A stretch of DNA of 64,000 bases from Collinsella sp. (GTDB lineage: Bacteria; Actinomycetota; Coriobacteriia; Coriobacteriales; Coriobacteriaceae), in NCBI GenBank assembly GCA_018381235.1, contig JAGZSF010000003.1, positions 62,001 through 126,000 of the forward strand, read 5' to 3'. Positions 15,736 through 24,533 of this stretch are shown here, piece by piece (position 1 is the first letter of the stretch; every line of letters begins with the position of its first letter). The translations under genes and the position numbers were made by a program. The notes below the pieces were generated by a model. It saw only the letters and a program-made list of their open reading frames with translations, was not told where the DNA came from and did not search any database.

Positions 15736-16499
15736 AGATAGCAGAGGCAATCGGCGCGGCGTTCGGAACGTTCTCGCGCATCCCCGTCCCGAAATCGGCC
15801 TGGACCGATTTCGGGTCAACCCATGCGCTTGCCGCGTTTCCCCTGGTGGGCCTTGCGGAAGGCTTCCTCATGACGGCGTGGGGGCACGTGGCGAACCTGC
15901 TCGGCGTGCCCGCGACCATCGTCGCGGCCGTGCTCGTGGCGCTGCCTGTGGCGGTGACGGGAGGCATCCACCTAGACGGGCTCTGCGACACCTCCGACGC
16001 ACTTGCAAGTTGGGCCCCGCGCGAGCAAAAGCTCGAGATCATGCACGACCCGCGGGCAGGCGCCTTCGGGGTCATTGGTGTTGTCGTGTACCTTATTCTG
16101 CAGTTTTCCCTGTTCACCGCGCTGCCGCTTACGGCGGGGACGTTCCTCGCGCTTCTGTGCTCGCTCGTGTTCTCCCGCGCGCTTTCGGGGCTCGCCGTAG
16201 AATGCTGGCCTGCCGCGCGGGCGGACGGCATGGCCGCGGGGCTCTCGCCTTCGAAGAAGCGCGCGGCGATCGTTGTGCCGCTTTGCGCTTTCGCTGCGGC
16301 TTCGGCTGCAGGGATGGTCGCGTGCGTTCAGGCCGTCGGTGCCCTTATGGCGGTGGCGGGGCTTTTGGCGCTCGCGTGGTACCGCCATGTTGCCCTGTCC
16401 CGCTTCGGTGGGGTGACGGGGGATTTAGCCGGATGGTTTTTGCAATGGGCCGAGCTCGCGATGCTTGCCATGCTGGTGGCGGGGGGCATGCTCCTATGA
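15732..16499 (+). CDS. cobS: adenosylcobinamide-GDP ribazoletransferase CobS (cobalamin synthase)
   Basis: A 255-residue integral membrane protein with about six hydrophobic segments. It contains the CobS signature GGIHLDGLCDTSDAL with its acidic, Mg-binding residues, and MHDPRAGAFGVIG. It joins AdoCbi-GDP and alpha-ribazole (phosphate) at the membrane. GTG 15732 overlaps the cobU stop (GTGA) and begins the typical AFGTFSRIPVP segment. Its end overlaps the next gene by the four bases ATGA. Confidence 0.92.
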   Translation: MKIAEAIGAAFGTFSRIPVPKSAWTDFGSTHALAAFPLVGLAEGFLMTAWGHVANLLGVPATIVAAVLVALPVAVTGGIHLDGLCDTSDALASWAPREQKLEIMHDPRAGAFGVIGVVVYLILQFSLFTALPLTAGTFLALLCSLVFSRALSGLAVECWPAARADGMAAGLSPSKKRAAIVVPLCAFAAASAAGMVACVQAVGALMAVAGLLALAWYRHVALSRFGGVTGDLAGWFLQWAELAMLAMLVAGGMLL

Positions 16500-17497
16500 T
16501 GCTCGTGGTAGGTGGCGTGCATTCGGGGAAGAGGACCTTCGTGCGCGAAAAGCTCGGGTTCGCGGCGGACGATTTCGTCGACGCGGCGCAGCTCGCGGCG
16601 GGCAGCGTGCCCGCGGCTTTTGCCGGCCGCGTCGCGTGCCGTGCTGAGGAACTCGTACGCGCGCTCGACGCTGACCGGGCGCTCGAGTGGCTGATCGGCT
16701 TCGACGCAGTGATTCTGACCTTGGTCGGCTCGGGGGTCGTCCCTATGCGTGCGGAAGACGCCCAATGGCGCGAGCGCGCGGGGCGCCTGGGATGCGCGCT
16801 CGCTGCGCGCGCCGACGTCGTCGTGCGCATGACGTGCGGGATTCCCCAGGTCATCAAAGGAAACCTTGCCGATGCGCCTCGAGGGACGCTGGGCGCGGGC
16901 GCGCCTTTGGAAGTCATCTTCGTGCGCCATGGTGCCACGGCGGGCACGGAAGACCATCGCTACAGCGGGGCGGGCACCGACGAGCCCCTGTCGAGCGCGG
17001 GCGAGCGCGCTTTGCGCGACCTCGCGTGCGATCGTGACGTGTTCCGTGTTATCACGAGCGGCATGGCCCGCACCGACCAGACGGCACGCATTCTCTTCCC
17101 GAACGCGGAGCTTATGGCGTGCCCCGGTCTGCGCGAGATGGATTTCGGCGACTTCGAGGGGCGAAGCGCCGCCGAGCTTAAAGAGGATGCGCGTTACCGC
17201 GCCTGGGTAGACTCCTGGTGTGAGACGCGCTGCCCGCATGGCGAGGGCAAGAGCGATTTCACCCGCCGCGTCGTCGCGGCGTTTCGGGAGGCGTGCGATT
17301 CGGAGCGCGCCCAGGGGAGTGGGCGCGCCGTCTTCGTCGTTCACGCGGGTACCGTGAAAGCGCTGCTCTCCGAGCTAGCTGTCCCGAAAATGGGATACTT
17401 CGACGTGCATACCGAGCCGGGCGGCGCATGGGCCGCCACCTGGGATGGGCGCTGCCTTCGCGACGTTCGCCCCGCTTCGGGGGGCGATGCCCGGTGA
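16496..17497 (+). CDS. CobU-like NTPase domain fused to CobC-type histidine phosphatase
   Basis: A 333-residue two-domain protein. Residues 1 to about 125 resemble a shortened CobU (P-loop GGVHSGKRTF, closing with VRMTCGIPQVIKGN). From about residue 140 to the end is a histidine phosphatase (FVRHGATAGTEDHRYSGAGT with the RHG catalytic motif, FVVHAGTVKALL near the end), the alpha-ribazole-5'-phosphate phosphatase (CobC) family. It probably dephosphorylates alpha-ribazole phosphate or cobalamin phosphate; the first domain lacks the RIxxHRxxR element of CobU, so its kinase activity is doubtful. Start ATG 16496 or 16499; the former overlaps the cobS stop. Confidence 0.82.
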   Translation: MMLVVGGVHSGKRTFVREKLGFAADDFVDAAQLAAGSVPAAFAGRVACRAEELVRALDADRALEWLIGFDAVILTLVGSGVVPMRAEDAQWRERAGRLGCALAARADVVVRMTCGIPQVIKGNLADAPRGTLGAGAPLEVIFVRHGATAGTEDHRYSGAGTDEPLSSAGERALRDLACDRDVFRVITSGMARTDQTARILFPNAELMACPGLREMDFGDFEGRSAAELKEDARYRAWVDSWCETRCPHGEGKSDFTRRVVAAFREACDSERAQGSGRAVFVVHAGTVKALLSELAVPKMGYFDVHTEPGGAWAATWDGRCLRDVRPASGGDAR

Positions 17498-18471
17498 TGA
17501 CGATTCTTGCCGTCGCCGCCGGGTTCGCGGCCGACCTTGCCTTCGGCGACCCGCGCTGGCTTCCCCATCCCGTCGTCGCCATGGGGCACGCGATCACATG
17601 GGCCGAAGGCCGCCTGCGGGGCGCATTCCCGCAAACGTCCGCGGGCACGCGTGCCGCAGGGCTTGTGCTTGCCGTGGCGCTTCCGCTTGCGTGTGGGCTT
17701 TTGACCTGGGGTATCCTACATCTTTGCGGCATGGTTCACTCCGGCTTGCGCTTCGTGGCCGAGGCATGGGCGAGCTATCAGATTCTCGCGACATGCGAGC
17801 TGCGCCGCCAGAGCCTGGCCGTGGCCCGCGCGTTCTCGAAGGGCGGCCTTGTCGCGGCGCGCGAAGCCGTCGGGCTCATCGTGGGACGCGACACGTCTGT
17901 TCTCGACGAGCAGGGCGTCGCGCGCGCCGCCGTGGAAACGGTGGCGGAGAACGCGAGCGACGGCGTCATCGCGCCGCTTTTCTACCTTATGATCGGGGGT
18001 GCGCCCTTGGGCATGGCGTACAAGGCGGTGAACACGCTCGACAGCATGGTGGGCTACAAAAACGAGCGCTACATCGACTTCGGCCGCGCCTCGGCGCGCC
18101 TCGACGATGCGGTGAACTGGATTCCCTCGCGCTTATCGGCCCTGTTCATGATCGCCGTGTGCCCGATCGTCGGGCTCGACGCGCGCGGGGCGGCGCGCAT
18201 CTGGCGCCGCGACAGGCGTCGCCATGCGAGCCCCAACTCGGCGCAGACCGAGTCAGCGTGTGCGGGCGCGCTCGGGCTGCGCCTGGCAGGACCCGCGGTG
18301 TATTTCGGCAAGCTCGTTGATAAACCGACGATAGGCGACGCGTCCCGTGAAATCGAGTGGGGCGACATCGCCCGGGCGACAAGGCTCATGCTCGCCGCGT
18401 CCGTATGCGCGCTCGTCGTCTTCGGCGCCGCGCGCGCGGCGGTCGTGCTCGCCGTGGGGGTGATGGCATGA
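17497..18471 (+). CDS. cbiB: adenosylcobinamide-phosphate synthase CbiB
   Basis: A 324-residue membrane protein. It has the CbiB signature LAFGDPRWLPHPVVAMG at the N-terminus, GRDTSVLDEQGVARAAVETV, ENASDGVIAPLFY and LGMAYKAVNTLDSMVGYKNE. It attaches the aminopropanol (phosphate) linker to adenosylcobyrate. ATG 17497 is preferred, overlapping the previous stop by one base; GTG 17494 is equally in frame. It is paired with the following cobD, which supplies the linker. Confidence 0.92.
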   Translation: MTILAVAAGFAADLAFGDPRWLPHPVVAMGHAITWAEGRLRGAFPQTSAGTRAAGLVLAVALPLACGLLTWGILHLCGMVHSGLRFVAEAWASYQILATCELRRQSLAVARAFSKGGLVAAREAVGLIVGRDTSVLDEQGVARAAVETVAENASDGVIAPLFYLMIGGAPLGMAYKAVNTLDSMVGYKNERYIDFGRASARLDDAVNWIPSRLSALFMIAVCPIVGLDARGAARIWRRDRRRHASPNSAQTESACAGALGLRLAGPAVYFGKLVDKPTIGDASREIEWGDIARATRLMLAASVCALVVFGAARAAVVLAVGVMA

Positions 18472-19691
18472 GGGAGGACCGCGCCGTGCCCCGGGCTGCC
18501 GGGGGAATCCTTCGCGCCCGTACGCATGGGGGCAGCGCGCAATCGCTCGGCATCGCTTGCGAAGGGGGCGCCTCCGACCTCATCGACTTCTCGGTGAACG
18601 TGAATCCGGCAGGCCCCTCGCCGCGCGCCGTCGCCGCAGCTTGCAAGGCGCTTTCTCGAATCGACGCCTACCCCGATAGGGAAAGTCTCGCCCTCGTTCG
18701 CGCCCTAGCGCGCGCCCATGGCATTCCCGAAGATACTATCGTCTGCGGCGCGGGCGCGTCCGACATCATCTGGCGGCTCGCTGCGGCGGTGCGCCCGAAA
18801 CGCATCGTCGTGTGCGCGCCGACGTTCTCTGAATATGCGGAGGCGGCATCGTACTACGGCGCATGCGTGCAGGAGTTCCCGCTCTCCGAAGCGGACGACT
18901 TCGACGTGCCCGCCTCCTTCGCCCGCGCGATCGAGGGGCCGGGAGACGTGGCGTATATCTGCAATCCGAACAACCCGACGGGGCGCCTCGTCGACCCCCG
19001 CGTGATCGATGCCGCGGCTTGCCGCTGCGAGCAGGTGGGCGCGCTGCTCGTCGTGGACGAGTGCTTCCTCGGATTTGCGCCCGACGCCCGCGAAAGGAGC
19101 GTGGCCGCACGCGCCGCGTGTTCGCGCCATGTGGCCGTGCTCTCCGCATTCACCAAGCTCTACGGAATGGCGGGGTTGCGGTTAGGATATCTGATCAGCG
19201 GAAACGCCCAACTCCTCGAGGGGATTCGCCGGGCGGGGCAGGCGTGGCCCGTCTCCTCGGTCGCCGAGGCCGCGGGTATCGCCGCCCTGGAAGACGTCGA
19301 ATACGTCTCGCGCACGCGCGATGTATTGGCGGGCGAGCGAGCGTGGCTTTCCCACGAGCTCTCCTCGCTCGGGCTTTCCGTCGTGCCGTCGGATGCGAAC
19401 TTCCTTTTAGTCCGGACACCGGCGAAAGACATCCCCGAGCGCCTTTATAAACAGGGGGTTTTGGTCCGCACGTGCGACTCGTTTTCGGTACTGTCCCGTT
19501 TCTGGTGCCGCGTCGCGGTGCGCACGCGCAAGGAGAATGCCCGGCTTGCGATGGCGTTCGGCCGCGCGCTTCGGGCGGAAGGCGCATCGGGCGAAGGCGA
19601 ACCCGACAAACGGGGCTGCGCTTCTTGCAGCGGCGCTATGGCGGGCGCGTATGGCCGAGGCTCGACGAAGGAGGTCGATACCCGTGGGTAG
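18468..19691 (+). CDS. cobD: L-threonine-O-3-phosphate decarboxylase CobD (PLP aminotransferase fold)
   Basis: A 407-residue class I/II aminotransferase-fold protein. It has FSVNVNPAGPSPRAV near the start, YICNPNNPTGRLVD, DECFLGFAP and the PLP-lysine region SAFTKLYGMAGLRLGY. It makes (R)-1-amino-2-propanol phosphate, which CbiB joins to cobyric acid. ATG 18468 overlaps the cbiB stop. The C-terminal 40 residues after the fold are Gly/Ala-rich with CASCSG, unlike HisC paralogs; some CobD proteins carry a Cys-rich metal-binding tail, but only two of the cysteines appear here. Histidinol-phosphate aminotransferase is the alternative; operon context favours CobD. Confidence 0.86.
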   Translation: MREDRAVPRAAGGILRARTHGGSAQSLGIACEGGASDLIDFSVNVNPAGPSPRAVAAACKALSRIDAYPDRESLALVRALARAHGIPEDTIVCGAGASDIIWRLAAAVRPKRIVVCAPTFSEYAEAASYYGACVQEFPLSEADDFDVPASFARAIEGPGDVAYICNPNNPTGRLVDPRVIDAAACRCEQVGALLVVDECFLGFAPDARERSVAARAACSRHVAVLSAFTKLYGMAGLRLGYLISGNAQLLEGIRRAGQAWPVSSVAEAAGIAALEDVEYVSRTRDVLAGERAWLSHELSSLGLSVVPSDANFLLVRTPAKDIPERLYKQGVLVRTCDSFSVLSRFWCRVAVRTRKENARLAMAFGRALRAEGASGEGEPDKRGCASCSGAMAGAYGRGSTKEVDTRG

Positions 19692-21183
19692 GGCGAAGCC
19701 CATCATGATCCAGGGCACCATGTCGAACGCGGGGAAGAGCCTGCTTGCGGCGGGGCTGTGCCGTGTGCTTTCGCAGGACGGCCTGCGCGTGGCTCCCTTC
19801 AAGAGCCAGAACATGGCGCTCAACAGCGGTGTCACGGCCGACGGGCTCGAGATGGGGCGCGCCCAGATCATGCAGGCCGAGGCGTGTGGCATCGTGCCCG
19901 ACGTGCGTATGAACCCCATCCTGCTCAAGCCCGAAAGCGACCACCGAAGCCAGCTCATCGTTGCCGGCAAGGCGCAGGGAGCCTTCGCTGCGAGGGACTA
20001 CTTCGCGCGAAAGAAGGCGCTCATGCCGCAGATTTTGGAGTCGTTCGATTCGCTCGCGGAGGAAAACGACGTCATCGTCATCGAGGGCGCCGGCAGCCCC
20101 GCCGAAATCAACCTTGCCGAAAACGACATCGTCAACATGGGGCTCGCGCGCGCCGTGTCCTCCCCCGTGCTGCTCGCGGGCGACATCGACCCAGGCGGGG
20201 TGTTTGCCCAGCTCTACGGCACGGTCGCGCTCCTTGCGCCCGAGGACCGCGCGCTTTTGCGGGGGCTTGTGGTGAACAAGTTCCGCGGCGATGTGGAAAT
20301 CCTGCGCCCGGGTTTGGCTCCGCTCGAGAAAATGTGCGGGGTTCCCGTCGTGGGGGTCGTGCCGTATCTTACGCTCGACCTGGACGACGAGGACTCGCTC
20401 GCGCCGCGCCTAACTGCCCGCGAGGCGCGCGGCGTCATCGACGTCGCCGTCGTGCGCCTTCCGCATCTGTCGAACTTCACCGACTTCGACCCGCTTTCGC
20501 GCGTGCCCGGCATGGGCGTGCGCTACGTTTCCTCGACGACCGATCTGGGCCGACCCGACCTGGTGGTGCTTCCCGGCTCGAAGTCCACGGTCGACGACGC
20601 GCGCTGGCTTGCGGCTAGCGGCATCGGAGCCTGTGTACGCGCGCTTTCGGGCGCGGGCACGCCGGTGCTCGGCATATGCGGAGGCTACCAGCTTTTGGGA
20701 GACGAGCTTTCGGACCCGCACGGCAGGGAAGGCGCTGGCACCGCGCGCGGGCTCGGGCTCATCCCTGCAAGTACGGTGTTCAAGGAGGAAAAGCGCCTCG
20801 CCCAGTCGGAGCTGCGCATCACGGGCGCCCAAGGCGCGTTCTCGGTGTGGAACGGCATGACGGCGCGTGGGTACGAGATTCACGACGGCGAAACGACCGT
20901 CTCCTGCGCCCCTGCGGGCACGATTGGCGGCAAACCAGAAGGCGCGGCCTGCGGAAACGTGTTCGGAACCTATCTCCACGGCCTGTTCGACGAACCGGGG
21001 GTGGCACTCGCCCTCGCGCGCTCGCTCGCGCGCATGCGCGGCCTGCCCGAGAGCGTCGTGGGTGCTGAGGGCGCGGTGTCCGCGGCCGATCACCGTGCGC
21101 GCGAGTTCGACCGCCTGGCCGACTCCGTGCGCGGGGCGCTCGACATGGAGTATGTCTACCGCATTATCGAGGAGGGCGTATGA
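19684..21183 (+). CDS. cbiP: adenosylcobyric acid synthase CbiP/CobQ
   Basis: A 499-residue enzyme from GTG 19684, with AAGGAGG about 8 bases upstream and an 8-base overlap with cobD. N-terminal ATPase: MIQGTMSNAGKSLLAAGLCR, FKSQNMALNSGVT, RAQIMQAEA. C-terminal glutamine amidotransferase: GICGGYQLLG with nucleophile Cys at about residue 332, and FGTYLHGLFD. It amidates the b, d, e and g side chains. Length is normal for the family. The last four bases are the ATGA shared with the adenosyltransferase gene. Confidence 0.95.
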   Translation: MGRAKPIMIQGTMSNAGKSLLAAGLCRVLSQDGLRVAPFKSQNMALNSGVTADGLEMGRAQIMQAEACGIVPDVRMNPILLKPESDHRSQLIVAGKAQGAFAARDYFARKKALMPQILESFDSLAEENDVIVIEGAGSPAEINLAENDIVNMGLARAVSSPVLLAGDIDPGGVFAQLYGTVALLAPEDRALLRGLVVNKFRGDVEILRPGLAPLEKMCGVPVVGVVPYLTLDLDDEDSLAPRLTAREARGVIDVAVVRLPHLSNFTDFDPLSRVPGMGVRYVSSTTDLGRPDLVVLPGSKSTVDDARWLAASGIGACVRALSGAGTPVLGICGGYQLLGDELSDPHGREGAGTARGLGLIPASTVFKEEKRLAQSELRITGAQGAFSVWNGMTARGYEIHDGETTVSCAPAGTIGGKPEGAACGNVFGTYLHGLFDEPGVALALARSLARMRGLPESVVGAEGAVSAADHRAREFDRLADSVRGALDMEYVYRIIEEGV

Positions 21184-21695
21184 TCCACGTGTATCATGGC
21201 GACGGCAAAGGCAAGACCACGGCGGCGATGGGCCTCGCCATTCGCATGCTCGCCGCAGGCCGCCGCGTCGTCGTCGTGCAGTTCCTGAAAGACGGCGAAA
21301 GCGGGGAGGTGCGCCTGCTCGCCGAGCATTTCGGCGTGCCCGTGTTCGCGGGGAAGGCGTCGGACAAGTTTACCTGGTCCATGACGTCGGAAGAACTTGC
21401 CGCGACGCGCGAGTTGCACGATGGGAACCTCGCTTCCGCGCTCGCCGAGCTCGAGGGCGCGCAGGAGGGGCTGCTCGTGCTCGACGAGGCGCTCGACGCG
21501 CTTTCGAAGGGGCTTGTCGACGAGGCGCTCGTGGACCGCGCGCTCGATATGTCCGCGCGCGGCGTCGAAGTAGCGCTCACCGGGCGCACGCCTTCCCGCA
21601 AGATCGTGGAGAAGGCCGACTACATAACCGAGATGCGGTGCGAGAAACACCCCTACGAGCAGGGGATATGTGCAAGGGAAGGAGTGGAGTACTAG
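21180..21695 (+). CDS. cobA: corrinoid adenosyltransferase, CobA/BtuR type
   Basis: A 171-residue P-loop protein. HVYHGDGKGKTTAAMGLAIR is the BtuR/CobA ATP-binding motif, followed by VQFLKDGESGE, LLVLDEALDAL and LTGRTPSRKIVEKADYITEM. It transfers the 5'-deoxyadenosyl group to Co(I) corrinoids. It starts at ATG 21180 overlapping the cbiP stop and is exactly abutted by cbiC. It is slightly shorter than the enterobacterial enzyme at the N-terminus, as is common in Gram-positives. Confidence 0.93.
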   Translation: MIHVYHGDGKGKTTAAMGLAIRMLAAGRRVVVVQFLKDGESGEVRLLAEHFGVPVFAGKASDKFTWSMTSEELAATRELHDGNLASALAELEGAQEGLLVLDEALDALSKGLVDEALVDRALDMSARGVEVALTGRTPSRKIVEKADYITEMRCEKHPYEQGICAREGVEY

Positions 21696-22337
21696 ATGGA
21701 TTCCAAGGAGATGGCGCCCGGCGACATCGAGCGGCGCAGCTTTGAGATCATCACCGAAGAGCTCGGTGGCCGCACGTTCCCGCCGCTCGAAGAGCCCGTC
21801 GTGAAGCGCGTCATCCACACCACTGCTGACTTCTCGTACGCCGATTCCCTCGTGTTCACCCATGACGCCGCGCACTGTGCGCTCGACGCACTGCGCGCAG
21901 GGGCCACGGTGCTCACCGACACGAACATGGCGCTCGCAGGCATAAGCAAGCCCGCGCTCGCGAAGATCGGCTGCCAGGCCGTGTGCTATATGGCCGACCC
22001 TGATGTCGCCGCAACGGCGCGCGCCGCGGGCACGACTCGCGCCGTTGCGAGCATGGACAAAGCTTGCGGCATCGAGGGTCCGCTCATCGTGGCCGTCGGC
22101 AACGCTCCCACAGCACTTCTGCGCCTCGCCGAGCTCATGGACGCGGGGAAGATCGCGCCCGCGCTCGTCGTTGGGGTGCCGGTTGGGTTTGTGAACGTGG
22201 TCGAGGCGAAAGAGGAGCTACTCGCGCGACGCGTGCCGGCCATCGTCGCGAGGGGTCGCAAGGGCGGCTCGACCGTGGCGGCCGCCATTATGAACGCGCT
22301 GCTCTACCAGATCACGCGCCCAGGCGGCCCGAAGTGA
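21696..22337 (+). CDS. cbiC: cobalt-precorrin-8 methylmutase CbiC
   Basis: A 213-residue protein starting at ATG 21696 directly after the cobA stop. It has PGDIERRSFEIITEELG with the family's Arg-Ser-Phe segment, RVIHTTADFSYADSL including the conserved His of the active site, ADTNM-like VLTDTNMALAGISK, and GNAPTALLRL. It moves the C11 methyl to C12 to give cobyrinate. The cbiJ GTG overlaps its stop. Confidence 0.95.
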   Translation: MDSKEMAPGDIERRSFEIITEELGGRTFPPLEEPVVKRVIHTTADFSYADSLVFTHDAAHCALDALRAGATVLTDTNMALAGISKPALAKIGCQAVCYMADPDVAATARAAGTTRAVASMDKACGIEGPLIVAVGNAPTALLRLAELMDAGKIAPALVVGVPVGFVNVVEAKEELLARRVPAIVARGRKGGSTVAAAIMNALLYQITRPGGPK

Positions 22338-23107
22338 CGGCCCCCGCATCCGCGCCGGCGCTGCGCATCTTCGCCGGCACCACCGAGGGCCGCCTTCTGT
22401 GCGAATGGGCGAGCGGGGCGGGAATCCCCGCCCGCGCCTACGCGGCAACCGAGTACGGAGGCGAGCTTTTGGGCGAGCTTCCGGGCATTGAGGTGCATGC
22501 GGGCAGGCTCGACGAGGCCGACATGGAGCGCGAGCTTTCCGGCGCGCGCATCGTCGTCGACGCCACGCACCCCTTCGCTACGCTCGCAAGCGGCAACATC
22601 CAGGCCGCTTCGCTCGCCGTGGGTGCACGATGCCTGCGCCTTGCGCGCCCGGCCGAGTCGCTGCCCAAAGGCGTCGTGTCGGTCGCGTCGATCGCCTGCG
22701 CGGCGCGCTTTCTCTCCGAGAACCCGGGTCGCGCGCTTCTCACGACGGGGAGCAAGGAGCTTGCTCCCTACACGCGCGTCGCCGATTTCGCGGAGCGCTT
22801 CTTCGTGCGTGTGCTCCCGCTGCCCGGTGCTATAACGAAGTGCATCGACGCGGGGTTTTCGCCGTCGCACGTCATCGGCATGCAGGGGCCCTTCACCCGC
22901 GAGCTCAACGAGGCGATGCTTCGGCAGGTGGGCGCCCAGTGGCTTGTGACCAAGGACTCGGGAACCGTAGGCGGCACGGCCGAGAAGCTCGCCGCCGCGC
23001 GTGACGCGGGAGCGCGCTGCATCGTGGTCACCCGTCCCGCCGAGGGAGGCGGGGCCCTTTCGCTTCGGGAAGTGGAAGACGCGCTCTTACGGGAGTTCGC
23101 GCGCTAG
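22334..23107 (+). CDS. cbiJ: cobalt-precorrin-6A reductase CbiJ/CobK
   Basis: A 257-residue NAD(P)H-dependent reductase from GTG 22334 (GTGA overlap with cbiC). It has the CobK motif LRIFAGTTEGRLLCEW, DATHPFAT, LLTTGSKEL and the C-terminal TKDSGTVGGTAEKLAAARDA. It reduces the C18-C19 bond of cobalt-precorrin-6A. It is the last gene of the operon; no terminator with a T-tract is evident right after it, and the stretch beyond holds antisense protein debris. Confidence 0.92.
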   Translation: MTAPASAPALRIFAGTTEGRLLCEWASGAGIPARAYAATEYGGELLGELPGIEVHAGRLDEADMERELSGARIVVDATHPFATLASGNIQAASLAVGARCLRLARPAESLPKGVVSVASIACAARFLSENPGRALLTTGSKELAPYTRVADFAERFFVRVLPLPGAITKCIDAGFSPSHVIGMQGPFTRELNEAMLRQVGAQWLVTKDSGTVGGTAEKLAAARDAGARCIVVTRPAEGGGALSLREVEDALLREFAR

Positions 23108-23237
23108 GCGCTCGCCGCGCCTGCGCGCCATCCCGCCCGCGAGGAGGAGCGCCCCGAGCAAGCTCGACCCGTACAAGCCCGTCATCCACCAATAGCTCGA
23201 GGACGACGCCCGGAACTGGCGTAAACAGCCCTTCAAT
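23087..23237 (-). pseudogene. orphan C-terminal membrane-anchor remnant
   Basis: Read leftward the region gives FRASSSSYWWMTGLYGSSLL then GALLLAGGMARRRGER and a stop at 23087-23089. This is a hydrophobic helix followed by RRRGER, the layout of the C-terminal anchor of a sortase-type or other surface protein. No start or body is attached: upstream the frame runs into a palindromic repeat. It probably is what remains of a surface-protein gene that once belonged to the cobalamin or haem island. It overlaps the cbiJ 3' end by about 20 bases, so its original stop may have differed. Confidence 0.4.
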
Positions 23238-23306
23238 AAGTTGCGGTGAAATAGCGTCTGTTTTTGCTGCTAAAAAGCATATTCAGTCCCTAATTCACCG
23301 CAACTT
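23238..23306. repeat. palindromic intergenic repeat, copy 1 (AAGTTGCGGTGAA family)
   Basis: Arms AAGTTGCGGTGAA (23238-23250) and TTCACCGCAACTT (23294-23306) are perfectly complementary over 13 bp around a 43-base centre. A second copy at 39522-39588 shares AGTTGCGGTGAAATAG and CAGTCC.TA.TTCACCGCAACT while the centres differ, so this is a dispersed element rather than a gene-specific terminator. Confidence 0.7.
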
Positions 23307-23318
23307 GTTGGTGGTGGC

Positions 23319-24533
23319 TTACTGGTAGCGTAGGCACTCCACCGGGTCGAGCTTTGCCGCGCGGCGAGCGGGGTAGAAGCCAAAGATTACGCCGATTCCG
23401 ACGGAGACGGCGAAGGCCAGCAGCACGGTGGCGATTGAAAAGCTCGGTGTGATTTGCCCGCTGGCACCGAGCTCGCCAAGAATCCCGGATCCGGAGGCAA
23501 ACATCGCGAGGCCCCATGCCAGCAGATAGCCAATCAGGACACCCAACAGTCCGCCGGTGACGCACAGCGCCGAGGACTCGGCCAAAAACTGCGCGGTGAT
23601 ATCGCGACGACTTGCGCCCAGGGCACGGCGAATGCCGATCTCACGGATGCGCTCAGTCACGTTGGTGAGCATCATATTCATAATGCCGATACCGCCGACA
23701 AGCAGCGAGATGCTGGCGACAGCGCCCATGATGAGCGAGAACGCGCCCATAAAGGAGTTGAGTGCATCGATGGCGCTTTTCATGGAGGTCGCCGATACAC
23801 TGTCGTACTCATCATCCTCCGCGATGCCCTTCATTGCGCGCACCTTGGACTCGATGGTCTTACAAAGCTCGTCCATGTCTGTGCCCTCGGCGGCAAGAGC
23901 CGTCACGCTGGGGAATGAAGGATTTTCGTCGCCAAACAGGCCTGAGATGGTTTCGCGCGGCATATACAGCGTGAGCGAGCCCATGGAGTCGTTGCCGCCA
24001 TCAATCACACCTACAATCTGCACCTCGCCGTTGGACACCTTGATGGTTTTCCCCAGCGCATCCTGTTCGTTGCCGTAAAGCTGATCGGCGCCGCCGCGGC
24101 TGATGAGCGCCACGCGCGAGCCTGATTGGGACTCGGCCTGGGAATAGGTGCGCCCCGCAACGAGCTTGCTGGCCCCCACGGCGTCGAGCATGTCGCTATC
24201 GACACCCTGTGCCATGACGGTATAGCTTTTATCGCCGGTCTTATACTCGGTATACGCGCTGTCGACAATGCCGATCTGCTCTATCTGCGGCACCAGTTTT
24301 TGAAGCTTCTCGATGTCGGACTCGGTGAGTTCTTGCGACGAATAGATTTGCACCATGCGTGCCGCATTGAGGCCCAGGCTGTTGACCAGGCTGTTTTGGA
24401 TGCCGCCGATGAGCGAAGTCATGGCGATAACCGAGGCGATGCCGATGACAATGCCCAGGATGGTGAGCAGGCTGCGCCCCTTGTTGGCTTCGAGCGAGTG
24501 AAGGGCTTCCTGGATGAGATCGCGGGCGCTCAT
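23319..24533 (-). CDS. MacB-type ABC transporter permease (FtsX domain)
   Basis: A 404-residue permease. One N-terminal membrane helix (LLTILGIVIGIASVIAMTSL), a long extracytoplasmic MacB_PCD domain, then three helices at the C-terminus including the FtsX element ERIREIGIRRALGASRRDI. Proteins of this type act with a MacB/LolD-like ATPase and an adaptor in export of peptides, antibiotics or lipoproteins by a mechanotransmission mechanism. Start and stop overlap with the ATPase gene (ATGA at 24530-24533). No substrate can be assigned. Confidence 0.9.
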   Translation of the reverse strand: MSARDLIQEALHSLEANKGRSLLTILGIVIGIASVIAMTSLIGGIQNSLVNSLGLNAARMVQIYSSQELTESDIEKLQKLVPQIEQIGIVDSAYTEYKTGDKSYTVMAQGVDSDMLDAVGASKLVAGRTYSQAESQSGSRVALISRGGADQLYGNEQDALGKTIKVSNGEVQIVGVIDGGNDSMGSLTLYMPRETISGLFGDENPSFPSVTALAAEGTDMDELCKTIESKVRAMKGIAEDDEYDSVSATSMKSAIDALNSFMGAFSLIMGAVASISLLVGGIGIMNMMLTNVTERIREIGIRRALGASRRDITAQFLAESSALCVTGGLLGVLIGYLLAWGLAMFASGSGILGELGASGQITPSFSIATVLLAFAVSVGIGVIFGFYPARRAAKLDPVECLRYQ

